From contig WAML01000178.1 in NCBI GenBank assembly GCA_015522345.1, positions 1-6,697 of the forward strand: a stretch of 6,697 nt of DNA. The letters are read 5' to 3'. This DNA is from Desulfurococcales archaeon. Lineage in GTDB: Archaea; Thermoproteota; Thermoprotei_A; Sulfolobales; Desulfurococcaceae. The translations under genes were made by a program, and so were the position numbers. Within the stretch, counting starts at the first letter, position 1. Every line of letters begins with the position of its first letter. The notes beneath the pieces are model-generated. The model was not told where the DNA came from. It did not search any database and saw only the letters and a program-made list of their open reading frames with translations. Positions 5,588-6,697 of this stretch are shown piece after piece.

Positions 5588-5681
5588 ATACCTTCTAAAA
5601 CGATTAACTCTAGATTCACCCAAAATATTTTTTCGCTATAGCGAGAACTAGTCTTATCATGTAGGCCGAGACTACATCGAT

Positions 5682-5690
5682 GGAGCTGAT
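5682..5690 (+). promoter_or_regulatory. Ribosome binding site of the UPF0200 gene
   Basis: GGAGCTGAT matches 8 of 9 bases of the anti-16S consensus GGAGGTGAT and ends 3 nt before ATG 5694. This confirms that start. The out-of-frame ATG at 5680 overlaps the site and is not used. Confidence 0.65.
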
Positions 5691-5693
5691 TAC

Positions 5694-6257
5694 ATGCCTT
5701 TAATAATTTGTATAACTGGTATGCCTGGAAGTGGGAAGAGCATCGTCTCTAAAGCTGCTATAGACCTAGGTCTTAAGGTATATAATATGGGTGATATTGT
5801 TAGAGAAGAAACTCTAAAGAAATATGGGAGAATAACTCCTGAGCTAATGAGGCGGGTCTCCGTAGACCTTAGGAGAAGATATGGTGAAAATATAGTTGCT
5901 ATTAGAACTATTGAAAAAGCATTGAAGTCTGGCGAAGATGTTTTTGTAATAGACGGTGTAAGGAGTTTAAAGGAAATAGAAGTTTTTAAAAAACACGGTA
6001 ATGTAGTTATTATCGCTATACATGCATCTCCTAGAACACGTTTTAAAAGAATAGTTAAGAGGAGGCGGGCAGGCGATCCCAGTACCTGGGATGAATTTGT
6101 TAAAAGAGATTATGTGGAATTATCTTTTGGAATAGGAAATGTAATTGCTTTAGCAGATTTCATGATCGTTAACGAAGGAACTATTGAAGAAGCTTATAAG
6201 AGGGCTAGACATATTCTAGCTAGGTTGATAGAAGATGTACATAAGAGTAGAAGCTGA
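5694..6257 (+). CDS. UPF0200 P-loop nucleotide kinase-like protein (187 aa)
   Basis: This is an archaeal P-loop NTPase resembling adenylate and dephospho-CoA kinases. Walker A is GMPGSGKS (residues 9-16). MGDIVREE (32-39) corresponds to the nucleotide-monophosphate-binding region, VIDGVRS (85-91) to the Walker B-like DGxR element, and RRRAGDPSTWDEF (123-135) to the lid. The C-terminal signature ELSFGIGNVIALADFMIVNEGT (142-163) is, from memory, diagnostic for UPF0200. The length is normal. The phosphate acceptor is unknown, so calling it dephospho-CoA kinase would overreach. The start is ATG 5694, backed by a good ribosome binding site. It heads a two-gene operon, and its last 23 bp overlap the UPF0201 gene, implying coupled translation and a possible functional link. 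Confidence 0.92.
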   Translation: MPLIICITGMPGSGKSIVSKAAIDLGLKVYNMGDIVREETLKKYGRITPELMRRVSVDLRRRYGENIVAIRTIEKALKSGEDVFVIDGVRSLKEIEVFKKHGNVVIIAIHASPRTRFKRIVKRRRAGDPSTWDEFVKRDYVELSFGIGNVIALADFMIVNEGTIEEAYKRARHILARLIEDVHKSRS

Positions 6258-6666
6258 AGTAAGACCTACAGAGGATTTAGAGAAAGTGCTTATTGCAGTA
6301 AAGAATATATTTAATGGAAGAATCACTATAGAGGATAAAGGTAACGGATACTTTTTAGTAAAAGGAGAGTCTTATTCAGCAGAATCTCTACTAAAACTCC
6401 ATGAACTACTCCGAATGTATAGAATACTTGATGCAGCTAGGAAAAACCTTGTTAAAGGAACAAGGGGGAATATTATAACATTTATGTTGCATAAACAAGC
6501 AGCTTTTGTTAGGAGAATATCTTTTGTTGATAGCGAGAGAGAATCTCCATTAGGAGCTATTGTATTTACTATAGAGACAAGTGATCCCGATAAACTAATT
6601 GACTGGCTAGCACCAAAGACAAGTATGGGCAGACCCTTGTGGGAAATAGATATGCCTGAGGATTAA
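6235..6666 (+). CDS. UPF0201 putative RNA-binding protein (COG1325, 143 aa)
   Basis: This is a conserved archaeal protein of about 140 residues. The family features I recognise are the N-terminal strand VEAEVRPTED (residues 5-14), the central LDAARKNLVKGTRG (65-78), and the strongly conserved FMLHKQAAFVRRISFVD (83-99) followed by SPLGAIVFTIE. The family has been described as an RNA-binding or exosome-associated candidate with a ribosomal protein L5-like fold; that is recalled, not shown here, and the function is not established. The start is ATG 6235, inside the UPF0200 gene with a 23-bp overlap. GGTTGAT upstream is a weak ribosome binding site, so coupling with UPF0200 translation is likely. 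No in-frame ATG alternative lies at the N-terminus. Confidence 0.92.
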   Translation: MYIRVEAEVRPTEDLEKVLIAVKNIFNGRITIEDKGNGYFLVKGESYSAESLLKLHELLRMYRILDAARKNLVKGTRGNIITFMLHKQAAFVRRISFVDSERESPLGAIVFTIETSDPDKLIDWLAPKTSMGRPLWEIDMPED

Positions 6667-6697
6667 TTCTTATTCTCAATATTTAAAATATTTAATA
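6667..6697 (+). terminator. Possible T-rich terminator after UPF0201
   Basis: TTCTTATTCT directly after the stop codon is a pyrimidine-rich, T-rich stretch of the type that ends archaeal transcription. It is followed by AT-rich sequence (ATATTTAAAATATTT) that could be a TATA region for a gene beyond the window. The evidence is weak because the window ends here. Confidence 0.3.

Larger units (their letters stand above)
5574..5693. promoter_or_regulatory. Divergent promoter region between the thpR operon and the UPF0200 gene
   Basis: These 120 bp serve transcripts leaving in both directions. The main AT-rich core is AAAATATTTTTT (5622-5633). Read on the minus strand, with GCGAAA as a BRE-like flank, it predicts thpR transcription from about 5600 and a leader of about 27 nt. 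The plus-strand TATA element is less clear; the same core would give initiation near 5653. A perfect 12-bp palindrome TCGCTATAGCGA (5633-5644) adjoins this core, and a 6-bp stem-loop (5659-5677) lies in the predicted UPF0200 leader. Confidence 0.5.

Noticed and set aside
1..6697. CRISPR array, transposon, prophage or toxin-antitoxin system
   Set aside because: No regularly spaced repeats, transposase, terminal inverted repeats or recognisable defence genes are present on either strand.

Overview
The window reads as chromosomal DNA of a hyperthermophilic crenarchaeon, most like an AT-rich Desulfurococcales member such as Staphylothermus (genus is inference). The evidence is the archaeal gene set (MCM helicase with an intein, class I CCA-adding enzyme, UPF0200/UPF0201 proteins), TATA-type promoter elements, GGTG/GAGGTGAT-type ribosome binding sites, a tRNA with a bulge-helix-bulge intron and no encoded CCA, and a very GC-rich tRNA in an otherwise AT-rich sequence.

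Layout. Positions 1-1674 (+) are the 3' part of an mcm gene. The window opens inside an intein, whose C-terminal 293 residues (1-879) contain a decayed LAGLIDADG endonuclease motif and an intact C-terminal splice junction. The last 264 residues of the helicase follow. Antisense to the mcm 3' end, at about 1674-1748 (-), is a previously unlisted box C/D guide sRNA with all four boxes. Its D guide matches a conserved 23S rRNA segment. Next come a small unknown winged-helix-like protein (1830-2096, +), an intron-containing tRNA-Pro(GGG) (2252-2348, +) and a small zinc-ribbon protein (2620-2910, +). The 2349-2619 gap holds only promoter-like AT-rich sequence and one short palindrome.

On the minus strand, reading from 5573 down to 2840, lies a tightly overlapping operon: thpR (RNA 2',3'-cyclic phosphodiesterase / 2'-5' ligase family), cca (tRNA nucleotidyltransferase) and an atypical predicted protein kinase. 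The kinase gene overlaps the zinc-ribbon gene tail to tail by 71 bp. A 120-bp divergent promoter region with a 12-bp perfect palindrome separates this operon from a plus-strand pair: a UPF0200 P-loop nucleotide kinase-like protein (5694-6257) and a UPF0201 putative RNA-binding protein (6235-6666), which overlap by 23 bp.

The common theme is RNA maturation (tRNA, tRNA 3' ends, RNA-end chemistry, rRNA methylation guide) beside the replicative helicase. I see no CRISPR array, insertion sequence, prophage or defence cassette. The least expected items are the antisense C/D sRNA, the decayed intein endonuclease, and a long inverted repeat whose second arm covers the start codon of the small gene after mcm.
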